64,000 nt of DNA. Origin: Chlorobiota bacterium (GTDB taxonomy: Bacteria; Bacteroidota; Chlorobiia; Chlorobiales; Chlorobiaceae). The notes below the pieces were generated by a model. The model did no database searches, was not told the DNA's origin, and worked only from the letters and a program-made list of their open reading frames with translations. The translations under genes were made by a program, and so were the position numbers. Position 1 is the stretch's first letter. Each line of letters opens with the position of its first letter. Below, in pieces: positions 55,173 through 63,529 of this stretch. The stretch is from positions 36,654 through 100,653 of the forward strand of contig VGGK01000004.1 in NCBI GenBank assembly GCA_016868665.1. Direction: 5' to 3'.

Positions 55173-55946
55173 ATGAAAAACATCGTCATCACGGGAAGTA
55201 GTAGAGGAATTGGCTTGGGTCTTGCGCATGCATTTCTCTCAAAAGGCTGCCGTGTCATGATCAGCAGCAGCAACAGCAGTAACCTTGACAAAGCCCTGAA
55301 TGAACTGATCGAGCAGCATGGCTCCGAACATATCTCGGCTAAAACCTGTGATGTTTCCGACTACAAGCAGGTTCAGGAACTTTGGAACCATGCGCATAAA
55401 TCGATCGGCCAGGTAGATATCTGGATAAACAACGCCGGCATTGCCCACCCGTTGCTTCCGTTCTGGAAACTCGATATGAAGCAGATCGGCCATACCCTCG
55501 ATGTAAATCTTGCCGGAACCATAAATGGGTCTCATGTAGCCATCAGAGGAATGATCGAACAGGGATCGGGATACCTGTACAATCTTGAAGGTCAGGGGGC
55601 CGACGGGGGAATAATTCACGGAATGGGTATTTTTGGAACGACAAAGGCGGCTGTACACTATTTCTCGAAATCCCTTATTGAAGAGACCAGGTCGCTTAAG
55701 ATCAAGGTTGGCACAATCATACCGGGAATCATACGTACGGCGCTGCAAGCTGAAACCGCACAGCAAACCGATGCTGGCCGGCTCTTTCTTTCACTGCTTG
55801 GCGAAAATGTTCGGGAAGCAACGGAAGACCTTGCAAAAAGAATTCTTGCAAACAATACACATGGGGCATGCATCAACCGCATGACGCCGCCCGACATGAT
55901 CGGCAAACTCGCGTCATTGCCTTTCAATTTTTTATTGGGCAGGTGA
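55173..55946 (+). CDS. Short-chain dehydrogenase resembling chlorophyll b reductase (NYC1/NOL)
   Basis: A 257-residue SDR. It has the NAD(P)-binding motif TGSSRGIG (residues 7-14) and the IWINNAGIAHP segment, close to the IWINNAG of plant NYC1/NOL. GYLYNLEGQGADGG takes the place of the usual Ser loop, just as in NOL (IFNMDGAGSGG), and PGIIRTAL follows. The usual catalytic Tyr of YxxxK is Phe here (F154, K158; FGTTK). The protein may therefore work in an unusual way or on an unusual substrate. The gene follows the BciB/HCAR-like gene by 26 bases on the same strand and is probably co-transcribed. Confidence 0.7.
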   Translation: MKNIVITGSSRGIGLGLAHAFLSKGCRVMISSSNSSNLDKALNELIEQHGSEHISAKTCDVSDYKQVQELWNHAHKSIGQVDIWINNAGIAHPLLPFWKLDMKQIGHTLDVNLAGTINGSHVAIRGMIEQGSGYLYNLEGQGADGGIIHGMGIFGTTKAAVHYFSKSLIEETRSLKIKVGTIIPGIIRTALQAETAQQTDAGRLFLSLLGENVREATEDLAKRILANNTHGACINRMTPPDMIGKLASLPFNFLLGR

Positions 55947-56120
55947 CCTGACTGCAATGGAAATAGCAACCACACAAAAAGAGACAATCACAAGATAACA
56001 CCCTGAAAATTCCGTTTCCCGGCTTCAAGTCACCTGAACGCGTGTTTCAACCGACAATAAATCAAGTCAGGAATATACGTCTGATGATGCGGGAGCAGTG
56101 ATGCTCTCCGGTGGGTATGG

Positions 56121-56345
56121 CTAATCCTCTTCAGGGTGAGGTGGCAATATCAGACCAATGTTCTCAATAACCTTTTCAGCAACCGCTCCTGCAAAAAATC
56201 CACCTGCACCGGCAAGCAGAACTCTTGGAATCCCCCTGATAAAAGGTGGAATACCAAGCGGTGAGAGTAAAAAAGCCCCGCTCACAATTGCCGCTGCAGG
56301 CTTTGTCAATTCTTCCGGTATAATATTTTGTGGTAGTTGCGGCAT
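56121..56345 (-). CDS. Small glycine-rich hydrophobic protein, chlorosome-envelope-like
   Basis: A 74-residue protein with a long hydrophobic centre (about residues 15-62: AAAIVSGAFLLSPLGIPPFI and VLLAGAGGFFAGAVAEKVI) and short polar ends. The small-residue pattern is like the CsmC/CsmD-type chlorosome envelope proteins, but identity cannot be shown by eye. GGAAAAG precedes the ATG. It lies 38 bases after the next small gene on the same strand, so the pair with 56384-56749 is probably one unit. Confidence 0.45.
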   Translation of the reverse strand: MPQLPQNIIPEELTKPAAAIVSGAFLLSPLGIPPFIRGIPRVLLAGAGGFFAGAVAEKVIENIGLILPPHPEED

Positions 56346-56383
56346 TTCTTTTCCTTTTGAATCGTTTTTTAAAAAACCTCCAC

Positions 56384-56749
56384 TTATTTCGTTTGCTGCC
56401 CATCGGTAATTTTAGCAATGGAATTTGACAGCATAGTCAGCACCATTTCAACTGTTTTTATCTGCGATAAGCCCAGGTCACCAAAAGCTTTCCAGCAAGT
56501 GTTAAAAGCGGCAGCCGTATCTATCGGCTCATAAATAACAGGTTTTTCCTGTTGTTCCGAAGCGGCGGCAGGCTTTACGTTTGCTACGGGTTTCGGCGTC
56601 ACCTCACGGGGAACTGATACATCCGGCTTTTCAGAAAAAGCTGCCTTTGTTTCGGATTGCTGCGGTGCAATAGCCGATTTGTTTGGGACGGATTTGTCCT
56701 CTTTTCTGAATACGGAAAAAAAACCGCCTTTTCGTGATTCGTTTGCCAT
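56384..56749 (-). CDS. Chlorosome-envelope-like small protein with charged N-terminus
   Basis: A 121-residue protein. Residues 1-70 are polar and Pro/Lys/Ser-rich (probably disordered), and the C-terminal 45 residues form a helical, amphipathic segment (IDTAAAFNTCWKAFGDLGLSQIKTVEMVLTML). That segment has the look of the CsmB/CsmF/CsmH type of chlorosome surface proteins. The identification is tentative. It is placed between the carotenoid cyclase gene (upstream, 30 bases) and the second small protein. Confidence 0.45.
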   Translation of the reverse strand: MANESRKGGFFSVFRKEDKSVPNKSAIAPQQSETKAAFSEKPDVSVPREVTPKPVANVKPAAASEQQEKPVIYEPIDTAAAFNTCWKAFGDLGLSQIKTVEMVLTMLSNSIAKITDGQQTK

Positions 56750-56779
56750 GTCAAAACCTGTTTTAGATGGATAAAGAAT

Positions 56780-58321
56780 TCAATTTGAAGCTTTTGATGA
56801 CATTGCCCAGCCGATCATATTTTTCATCATCCCAAGTGATCCATCCAGACCGAGTTTGCTTGCAGTCGCCATCAAGACACCGGGATATTTCCATGCCACG
56901 TTCAAACCAATCAGAAGCAGATCGGATAGCTCCATGGTGTCCTTGAACATTGCTTCCCTGTACCTGGGCGGCAGGCCGTCCAGAACTATCATCACTTCAT
57001 TCATCAGTTCATTGACAAAATTCGGATGGTCCGTATGTTTATTATAACACATATATTTCATAAGGTTTGCCATTGCGGCAACATTTGGCTCGTAGGCGCT
57101 TATCTGTTCGAGATTCTTCTTTTCAAATCCGTTACAGGCCAAGGCTCTTTCGAGCCCCTCTGTCAATGATTTGAGATTGCGAACAAAAGAACCAAAACCG
57201 CAAAAAGTCAGTGGGGAACCAAGTGCGGCGGCATCTCCAAGCATCAGGATATTATTATCGGCAACTTGCCGAGTCCGCTCAAACCCATCATGATAATACG
57301 CCGGTATAACGCCATACACAGGGCGATGGACGACAAAATCCTTTCCCGGTTTTTTATAGGAAGGTAATTTCCGGAAATATGTTTCAAAGAGACCAAGCAG
57401 AGATTTATCATTATCGGAGCTCCGGGAATCATAAAAGAAAAGATAGGTGGTATAGCGATTGCCACCGGCAGGAAAGCCCTCCCATATCAGTTGACGACCT
57501 CTTCCTGAGCTGGTATCGGCCGGCTCCGTACTTACAAGAATCTCGCCTATATCCGGATCAACATTTTCGAGGCCGCTGGAAACAGTCCCGACTGTAGGAC
57601 AGAGATGTGTAAAGGATGCCCCGTCATTCAACTGCATGGCAACCGGAGAATGCACTCCCATCGAATCAACAAATACCTTGGCTCTGAAATACACCCGCTC
57701 ATGCATATTGTTCTCAACCTCTATCACCACACTCTCAGGAAACTGAAAACACCGCATGAATGTCATATTGTCAACGACCCTGCTGGATTCATCGGCAAGA
57801 ATTTTCTGCCTGGCAATGGAAAGCAGTTGGTCGCTCTCAACAGCACAGTCAAGCACATTATCGAGATACAGCCGCTTTTTCCGACCATTTTCCACGTAAA
57901 ACTCAGCCCAACCTGTTTTATACCTGCAAGCAATACTCGCGTTGATCTCTTCATATGAGAAAAGACCGACTTGTTCAAGCTTTTCAAGCTCATTCCAGGA
58001 AATATTCCAGTCACGGCTTGGTTTTCCGCTCACATAGCGGTCAAAAACAAGTACTTTTCTCCCGTACTTCGAAGCCATGACCGACGCGTGCAATAATCCC
58101 AATGAGCCTCCGGCATAAACCAGATCATACTCGTCGGCAATACATGCATCTTCAGGCATTTCGCTTCCCTGAAAGACAACCTTGCTGCATGGGGAGTGCT
58201 CGACATTTTGCCAAAAGTTATCCACCTCCAGAATATGCTCCAGATATCTGTTCCCATTTCTGATTTTACCAAAATACTCGGATACCCTCGGGTAGAGTGT
58301 TTGAACTTTATCTGCTATCAT
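56780..58321 (-). CDS. cruB: CruA/CruB-family carotenoid (lycopene or gamma-carotene) cyclase
   Basis: A 513-residue FAD/NAD-binding protein. The nucleotide motif YDLVYAGGSLGLLHASVMA followed by GRKVLVFDR (about residues 65-95) is characteristic of CruA-type cyclases. Others are the WNISWNELEKL segment and LGDAAALGSPLTFCGFGSFVRN near residue 360. CruA makes gamma-carotene from lycopene; CruB makes beta-carotene, giving isorenieratene in brown species. The choice of CruB rests on the neighbouring BciD-like gene and is inference; a second CruA is possible. It is the first gene of a minus-strand unit ending with the two small proteins. Confidence 0.65.
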   Translation of the reverse strand: MIADKVQTLYPRVSEYFGKIRNGNRYLEHILEVDNFWQNVEHSPCSKVVFQGSEMPEDACIADEYDLVYAGGSLGLLHASVMASKYGRKVLVFDRYVSGKPSRDWNISWNELEKLEQVGLFSYEEINASIACRYKTGWAEFYVENGRKKRLYLDNVLDCAVESDQLLSIARQKILADESSRVVDNMTFMRCFQFPESVVIEVENNMHERVYFRAKVFVDSMGVHSPVAMQLNDGASFTHLCPTVGTVSSGLENVDPDIGEILVSTEPADTSSGRGRQLIWEGFPAGGNRYTTYLFFYDSRSSDNDKSLLGLFETYFRKLPSYKKPGKDFVVHRPVYGVIPAYYHDGFERTRQVADNNILMLGDAAALGSPLTFCGFGSFVRNLKSLTEGLERALACNGFEKKNLEQISAYEPNVAAMANLMKYMCYNKHTDHPNFVNELMNEVMIVLDGLPPRYREAMFKDTMELSDLLLIGLNVAWKYPGVLMATASKLGLDGSLGMMKNMIGWAMSSKASN

Positions 58322-58510
58322 TGCAAATGACGTTATTGCTTATGATGATGCCAGCTATACATATAAAATAACAACCCTAAGAACCATGATCCAAACGGTA
58401 AGCCCCTGGAACCCGCCGTCCTGGATATTTTTCTTTTCTTGTTCCGGACTTATTGGTTAAATTTATGACCTTAACATTGATTTTCAATTATAAAAAGGAG
58501 ACTTCGCCGT

Positions 58511-58732
58511 ATGTCACAGGATTCCGCAAAGTTGTTTCTTGCGAAAATGAAGCAGGACAAGGAGTTATCGGATAAAATACACAATACTGCAACAAAAGAA
58601 GACCGCTGGGCAATCATCCTGCAGGAAGGCTTCGATTTCACGAGAGAAGAGCTTGATCATGCGACGGTAACTGAACTGAATCATTTTGAAAGATGGAACT
58701 GGGAAGCGAAGTTACTTGCCGACTGGCTCTAA
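58511..58732 (+). CDS. Nif11-family small protein
   Basis: A 73-residue protein matching the Nif11 fold: SAKLFLAKMKQDKELSDKI, then AIILQEGFDFTREELDHA. The family includes leader peptides of ribosomally made peptides in cyanobacteria and small proteins of nitrogen-fixation loci. No double-glycine cleavage site or core peptide follows, and no modification enzyme is nearby, so this looks like a free Nif11 protein. AAAAGGAG gives an excellent ribosome binding site 10 bases before the ATG. Confidence 0.8.
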   Translation: MSQDSAKLFLAKMKQDKELSDKIHNTATKEDRWAIILQEGFDFTREELDHATVTELNHFERWNWEAKLLADWL

Positions 58733-58759
58733 ACCATTGCGGAAGATGCTTTTCTGCGT

Positions 58760-59641
58760 CTATCCTTCCGCACTGATGCTCTGGAAATACTCGTACGCCT
58801 CGGCGGGAGGCATGTTCTCATGAACGACCTTCCCGACCGTTTTCATCATGGCGAGCGGAGCGTCGCTCTGGAAAATGTTGCGGCCCATATCCACACCGGC
58901 CGCGCCTTCCTGGATTGCCTGATAGGACATGGTGAGCGCCTCGAGTTCGGAAATCTTCTTGCCTCCGGCCATGACGATCGGCACCGGGCAGGAAGCCACA
59001 ACCGTTTCGAAATCTTCGGGCACATAGTAGGTTTTTACGATCTGCGCCCCGAGTTCGGCCGCAATCCGGCAGGCAAGCCTGAAGTATTTGGCGTCACGCA
59101 CCATATCCTTGCCGACGGCGGTGACCGCCATGGTTGGAATGCCGTAACGCAGACCCATATCGATCAGCCTGGTCATATTGTGGATGGAACGGGTTTCGAA
59201 CTCGCCTCCGATAAAAATCTGCAGGGTGATTGCCGCCACGTTCATGCGGATGGCGTCCTCGATATCCACGGCAAGCTCTTCGTCGGAGAGCTCCTTGAGA
59301 ATGCTCGGGCCGCCGCTGCAGCGCATGACGACCGCCTTGGTGAGTGAAGGAGGAACCGTCGTGCGCAGAATGCCTCTGGTGAGCATGATGGCATCGGCAT
59401 GCGGCATGAGCGGCACGATGTTGACGTCGGGACGCTCCAGACCGGTAGTCGGCCCCTGAAAATAGCCGTGGTCGATGGCGAACATAACCGTTCTGCCCGT
59501 ATCGGGCCTGAATATCCTCGACAGGCGGTTTTTCATGCCCCAGTCAAGCGAGTGCGCCCCCTTGAGAAAAAAGCCGTGTTTCTCAACAGGAACATCGGTG
59601 TAATACTCTTTTGCCTGCTTGTCCTTGTCGTATTCAGCCAT
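58760..59641 (-). CDS. LsrF/DeoC-like class I aldolase family protein
   Basis: A 293-residue TIM-barrel protein. [23 protein letters not shown] with the Schiff-base Lys and VMAGGKK with a second Lys follow the plan of LsrF and archaeal-type class I aldolases. LsrF is a thiolase for an AI-2 breakdown product; other members are fructose-bisphosphate or transaldolase-like enzymes. The function here is open. AGAGGAGAAG precedes the ATG. The gene lies 68 bases after the class II aldolase-SDR gene and forms a two-gene operon with it, which suggests a joint pathway for a phosphorylated sugar. Confidence 0.85.
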   Translation of the reverse strand: MAEYDKDKQAKEYYTDVPVEKHGFFLKGAHSLDWGMKNRLSRIFRPDTGRTVMFAIDHGYFQGPTTGLERPDVNIVPLMPHADAIMLTRGILRTTVPPSLTKAVVMRCSGGPSILKELSDEELAVDIEDAIRMNVAAITLQIFIGGEFETRSIHNMTRLIDMGLRYGIPTMAVTAVGKDMVRDAKYFRLACRIAAELGAQIVKTYYVPEDFETVVASCPVPIVMAGGKKISELEALTMSYQAIQEGAAGVDMGRNIFQSDAPLAMMKTVGKVVHENMPPAEAYEYFQSISAEG

Positions 59642-59709
59642 GATGGTCTTCTCCTCTTTCGGTTAAAGTTTTTTTACAATCTGCAATCAGTTTTTCAGGA
59701 ACTTCCCTG

Positions 59710-61827
59710 TCAGCGCAGCGCGGCGGCAATGTTGCCTCCGTCGACCGTAACAATCGATCCTGTCGTCTTCGTTTCGAGCGCCTGGTGCACGAATGCCTCG
59801 GCGACATCCTCGGCCGTGACCTCGACCTGCAGAAGGTTGCCGGCCATATACTCCCGCTCGCTCAGCCCCCGCGCTTTCGAACGGGTTTTGATCATTTCGT
59901 CGGTCAGAAGGCCGGTGCGGATCCTGTCGGCATTGATGCCGTTTGCCCTGATGCCGTCGCGGCCGTGATCGAGCGCATACTGGCGCACGAGAAACATGGT
60001 CGCCGCCTTGGGCAGGCCGTACGGCCCGAAATCGGGACCGGGATTGACCGCCTGCTTGGAAACGTTGAAGAGCAGGACGCCCCCGGTTCCCTGCAGTCGC
60101 ATGATCCTGACCGCCTCCTGGGCAATGGACTGATGCGAAAAAAAGTTGAGTTCGAAGCTCCGGCGAAGCACCTCGTCCGAAACGTCGCCTATGCGCCCCT
60201 GCAGGGCGACGCCTACATTCGAAACCACGATATCCAGCCCTCCGTAACGGCGGCACACTTCGTCGAAGGCCCGCCTGACGGCAGCGCGGTCGGTAACGTC
60301 GCACGCAATCGGAAGCACTCCGCCGCCAAGCTCTTCGGCCGCCTGCTGAAGCGCCTCAGGGTTCAGGTCCAGAATGACCAGCTCGGCGCCGCGCTGACGG
60401 AACGCCCTTGCCGTCGCCAGCCCGATGCCGCTTGCCGCACCGGTTACCAGGGCAACCTTGCCGGCAAACACGTCGTGGCGGACCTTCGTCATCTTGGCCT
60501 GCTCCATCTCCCAGTACTCGATATCGAAAACCTCCTGTTCGGTAATCGACTCGAAGCGTCCAACCGATTCCGCATCGAGAATGGCCGATGCCGTGCTTTC
60601 GGCGATATCGGCGTTGACCGCAGCTTCCCGGGCGGTCCGGCCGAGACCGAACAGACCGAGACCGGGCACAAGCACCACCCTGGGCAGCGGGTCGAGCATG
60701 GAAACCTCGATTCCCGCAGCCTCGCGCCGGCGCTGGAAATAAGCCCTGTACTCCGCTTCATACCGCTCCACCGCTTCATGAACCGCCGTTTTGAAAGCGT
60801 CGAGATCGGAGGCATCGGGAGCCGGAACGACCAGCGGCCGGTTTTTGGTGCGGATAATGAAATCCGGGGTCATGGCGCCCCTCTGGCTTACATCGGAAAG
60901 AGAATCGCTGTTGACATAGGCAAGAATATCGGGTGAAGTACGGAATTCGAGCACGAACTGACGGTAATCGCGGCTTCCGGCTGTGCTCTCTTCAACGACA
61001 GCCCCTCTGATAACCGGCGCGGCATCCTCGAGGGATGCGATCCCGGCGGGAAGCGAAACCGAAGGAAAAACCTTCCGGCCGGCCCGGGCTATGCGCTCTT
61101 CCAGACGGTTTGCGCTTTCGATCATGCAATGGTACGCCTCATCCGGAGTATCGGCAAAGGTGACGAGGCCGTGCTTCTGCAGCACAAGGCCCCTGATGGA
61201 GGGAGTCGACTCGTAGGCCGCAGCAGCCGAACGGGCGAGCCCGAGACCCGGCTTGATATAGGGCACCATGCCGAACGATTCTCCGAGCACCTCCCGGCAG
61301 AGATCCTGGCCGTCGGGCTGGTTGCTGAGCGTCAGAAGCGCCGTGGAGTGCGTATGGAAAATGAACCGGTGGGGCAGAAACGCGTGAAGCAGGGTTTCGA
61401 TCGAGGGTGAAAGCGAATGGTTCACCATGTGCTCGGTCAGGTAGAACAGGTTCAGATAGAGGAAGTTTTTGAACCGTTGCGTCGAGAACTGCTGTATATC
61501 CTCTTCGCTGCTGCGCCCGCCGGTAGCGTAGAGATGCTGCAGCTTCTGCAGCGGCTCGATCCGTACCGGCATAAAATCGTGCGCATCCACCCCCGCCAGA
61601 TTGACGCCGCTCCCCTTGATGAAAATGACATTGACCCTGTAGCCGATGATATCGTGCAGCTCGCTTTTGACCGAGGTGTTGCCCCCGCCGTGCATCACAA
61701 GAGAACTCTCGCTGCCGAGCAGACGGGAGGCGTACACGAGTTCGGCAAGTTCTGCAGGAATATCGTTGGCACTGCGCTGCCCGTTTACGGAGCGCTGAAG
61801 ATCGGCATCGTTCCAGAGGTTTTGCAT
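59710..61827 (-). CDS. Class II aldolase - short-chain dehydrogenase fusion (rhamnulose-1-phosphate aldolase/alcohol dehydrogenase type)
   Basis: A 705-residue bifunctional protein. Residues 1-390 are a class II aldolase (MHGGGNTSVKSE near residue 43, HTHSTALLTL near 157 with metal-binding His). Residues 430-705 are an SDR with VTGAASGIGLATA near 437, the YGLPK catalytic Tyr-Lys pair near 605 and INADRIRTGLLTDEMI. Such fusions act on rhamnulose-1-phosphate or related 1-phospho-ketoses and oxidise the lactaldehyde formed. No transporter or kinase for a sugar is beside it. The DNA is as G+C-rich as the backbone, unlike the pigment genes on both sides. Confidence 0.9.
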   Translation of the reverse strand: MQNLWNDADLQRSVNGQRSANDIPAELAELVYASRLLGSESSLVMHGGGNTSVKSELHDIIGYRVNVIFIKGSGVNLAGVDAHDFMPVRIEPLQKLQHLYATGGRSSEEDIQQFSTQRFKNFLYLNLFYLTEHMVNHSLSPSIETLLHAFLPHRFIFHTHSTALLTLSNQPDGQDLCREVLGESFGMVPYIKPGLGLARSAAAAYESTPSIRGLVLQKHGLVTFADTPDEAYHCMIESANRLEERIARAGRKVFPSVSLPAGIASLEDAAPVIRGAVVEESTAGSRDYRQFVLEFRTSPDILAYVNSDSLSDVSQRGAMTPDFIIRTKNRPLVVPAPDASDLDAFKTAVHEAVERYEAEYRAYFQRRREAAGIEVSMLDPLPRVVLVPGLGLFGLGRTAREAAVNADIAESTASAILDAESVGRFESITEQEVFDIEYWEMEQAKMTKVRHDVFAGKVALVTGAASGIGLATARAFRQRGAELVILDLNPEALQQAAEELGGGVLPIACDVTDRAAVRRAFDEVCRRYGGLDIVVSNVGVALQGRIGDVSDEVLRRSFELNFFSHQSIAQEAVRIMRLQGTGGVLLFNVSKQAVNPGPDFGPYGLPKAATMFLVRQYALDHGRDGIRANGINADRIRTGLLTDEMIKTRSKARGLSEREYMAGNLLQVEVTAEDVAEAFVHQALETKTTGSIVTVDGGNIAAALR

Positions 61828-61892
61828 AAGTAACCCTTTATTTTAAACGGAATTCTCACATAATGCAGAACAAGAAAACATGTAATAACAAT

Positions 61893-61933
61893 AATTGCCG
61901 TTTACCATCGAACAAGCATGGTAAACGGCAATT
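61893..61933 (-). terminator. Long inverted repeat after the BciD-like gene
   Basis: A perfect 16-bp stem: AATTGCCGTTTACCAT (61893-61908) pairs with ATGGTAAACGGCAATT (61918-61933) around a 9-base loop. On the minus strand it lies 23 bases after the BciD-like stop and is followed by a T-rich stretch (TATTGTTATT), so it probably works as the terminator of that gene. Confidence 0.75.
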
Positions 61934-61955
61934 GCAACTATGCTGTTATGACCTG

Positions 61956-63161
61956 TTAAACAGGATATGCAGCTGGAAGTTCATAACCCTGTTCATACAA
62001 TCTGCGTGCAATCACATCAGCTGTCAGCATAATATACTGGGAACGTCCCATTCGCGTATAACCGGGCCTGTGGTCCGTAGCAAGGGGCATATCAAAACGA
62101 TCCTGATACTTGAAATAAAGGTCTGCCAGTTTCTCTGAAGCCTCAACAAGCCAATCGGCGTTTGGCGGAGGCATTCTGAACATATCAGCTCCCGGCACAG
62201 GCTGGTAAACCAGCATATTGGGATATACCCCCTTCGACAGGCGCTCTTCAACACCCTCCAGCATACAATTCATAGGTTCAAGACCCATGAGTATAAAGCT
62301 TGTGGTACCCCTGCCTGGCCCGAAAATCTCAACTGAGGCATCCTGGGCGGCATGCCAGTATTCAAGGGGATATGTTGCACATTTCCCCGGGCAGATCGCC
62401 TTGAAATAGTCAGGATCGGTAACCTCAAGATCAAACTCTGTTGAATTGATACCCGAAGCCTTCCAGCGCTCCATATCCTTAAAATCATCAGGAGGATACA
62501 AATTAGCCGTTATATGCAGTTCATTAAACACTTCCGTACTCAACTGCTCACGCAAGGGCGCCATAACAATCTCAACAAGGTCGACAACCTGCGAACGACG
62601 TTCCGGTGCAACAAGACCTCCGATAACAACAAGAGTCCCCCTCCACCCGTTATCGGTTGCTATTTTCACCGCTTCAGCCTGCTCTTTTGCAAGAGCCTCG
62701 ATTTTCTGGAACGGCATCTTTGCCAGGTCCTGCCCTACAGATACATGCTGGTCGGCAAAGAAAAAGCAGAATCTGCATGACCGACCTGTATTGTTGTTAT
62801 CGCAACTGTAACTGTAATGAATATTGATAATATCCTGGTTCATTCCTATTACGGCAGCATTAACCGGGCGTCCGTTACTCAAAGTACCGTCGCGCCATGA
62901 GAACCACTCCTGCATTCTGCCGCTTGCAAGGTGTTTGCCGCAATCATAAAATTCGACATCGTCCCCGTTAACCTGTACCTCAAGGCGGGTATACGGTTCC
63001 GGGCGAACAAGAGTTGCAAGATCGCTGCCATTGAGCACCATGGCACGAAACGGGTTGAACCCTGTTTTCGGCGGCTTGTTGACCGTTACCTTTGCCCCCT
63101 CGGAAAGCAGCCTTGCTTTTAAATGCACATCTTCCTTCGTAATAATTCTTTTGGTACTCAT
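61956..63161 (-). CDS. bciD: Radical SAM enzyme, probable BciD (C-7 formyl formation of bacteriochlorophyllide e)
   Basis: A 401-residue protein with an iron-sulfur site C120-x8-C129-RF-C132, an unusual spacing instead of the standard CxxxCxxC. It is followed by a typical radical SAM barrel (VVIGGLVAPERRSQVVDLVEIV, LHITANLYPPDDFKD and FGPGRGTTSFILMGLEP). Gene context (CruA/CruB, BchF/BchV-type hydratase, BciB/HCAR-like reductase) and size fit BciD, which oxidises the C-7 methyl group of bacteriochlorophyllide c to formyl. The name rests on this context and general likeness; I could not align it to a reference. The next gene on this strand, upstream, is the 63237-63455 membrane protein. Confidence 0.65.
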   Translation of the reverse strand: MSTKRIITKEDVHLKARLLSEGAKVTVNKPPKTGFNPFRAMVLNGSDLATLVRPEPYTRLEVQVNGDDVEFYDCGKHLASGRMQEWFSWRDGTLSNGRPVNAAVIGMNQDIINIHYSYSCDNNNTGRSCRFCFFFADQHVSVGQDLAKMPFQKIEALAKEQAEAVKIATDNGWRGTLVVIGGLVAPERRSQVVDLVEIVMAPLREQLSTEVFNELHITANLYPPDDFKDMERWKASGINSTEFDLEVTDPDYFKAICPGKCATYPLEYWHAAQDASVEIFGPGRGTTSFILMGLEPMNCMLEGVEERLSKGVYPNMLVYQPVPGADMFRMPPPNADWLVEASEKLADLYFKYQDRFDMPLATDHRPGYTRMGRSQYIMLTADVIARRLYEQGYELPAAYPV

Positions 63162-63236
63162 GGCTTATTAATGAGTTAGCATTAAAAAAACAAATAATAA
63201 AAGGAAACAGTCACCAAGCAGAAACTGGCTTCGCCC

Positions 63237-63455
63237 TCACAAATTTACAGCCTTTCCGGAATGCCGTCGCTTGATGTAAAAACCAAGCATGTAAACAGCA
63301 ATATATCCTGCTGCCAGCACGGAGACGAAAACAATCCGTTCGACGTTATCAGTAAAATGTCCGGAAACCCAGATCATACAGACAAGCACCAGCCATCCTG
63401 AACCTGTGTAGATCATGGCCTTATTCCATAACTCGGTAAAACTTCCTTTCAGCAT
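63237..63455 (-). CDS. Small two-span membrane protein beside the hydratase gene
   Basis: About 72 residues from the ATG at 63455 (MLKGSFTELWNKAMIYTGSG), with two hydrophobic segments, at about residues 19-33 and 41-60, and a basic tail (YIKRRHSGKAVNL). No family is recognised. A longer frame to 63533 adds 26 residues without obvious similarity. It stands between the hydratase gene and the BciD-like gene on the same strand, with 75 bases on either side, so it may be part of the pigment operon. Confidence 0.5.
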   Translation of the reverse strand: MLKGSFTELWNKAMIYTGSGWLVLVCMIWVSGHFTDNVERIVFVSVLAAGYIAVYMLGFYIKRRHSGKAVNL

Positions 63456-63529
63456 GAATTTCACATTGATTGTTTGACAAACACCATCAAAAGGGCAAAA
63501 CAAATTTAAAATACCATTATACCACAGCG

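Noticed and set aside
58738..58772. An 8-bp inverted repeat (TGCGGAAG/CTTCCGCA) at the end of the LsrF-like gene
   Set aside because: The loop is long and no T run follows on either strand, so it is not called as a terminator.
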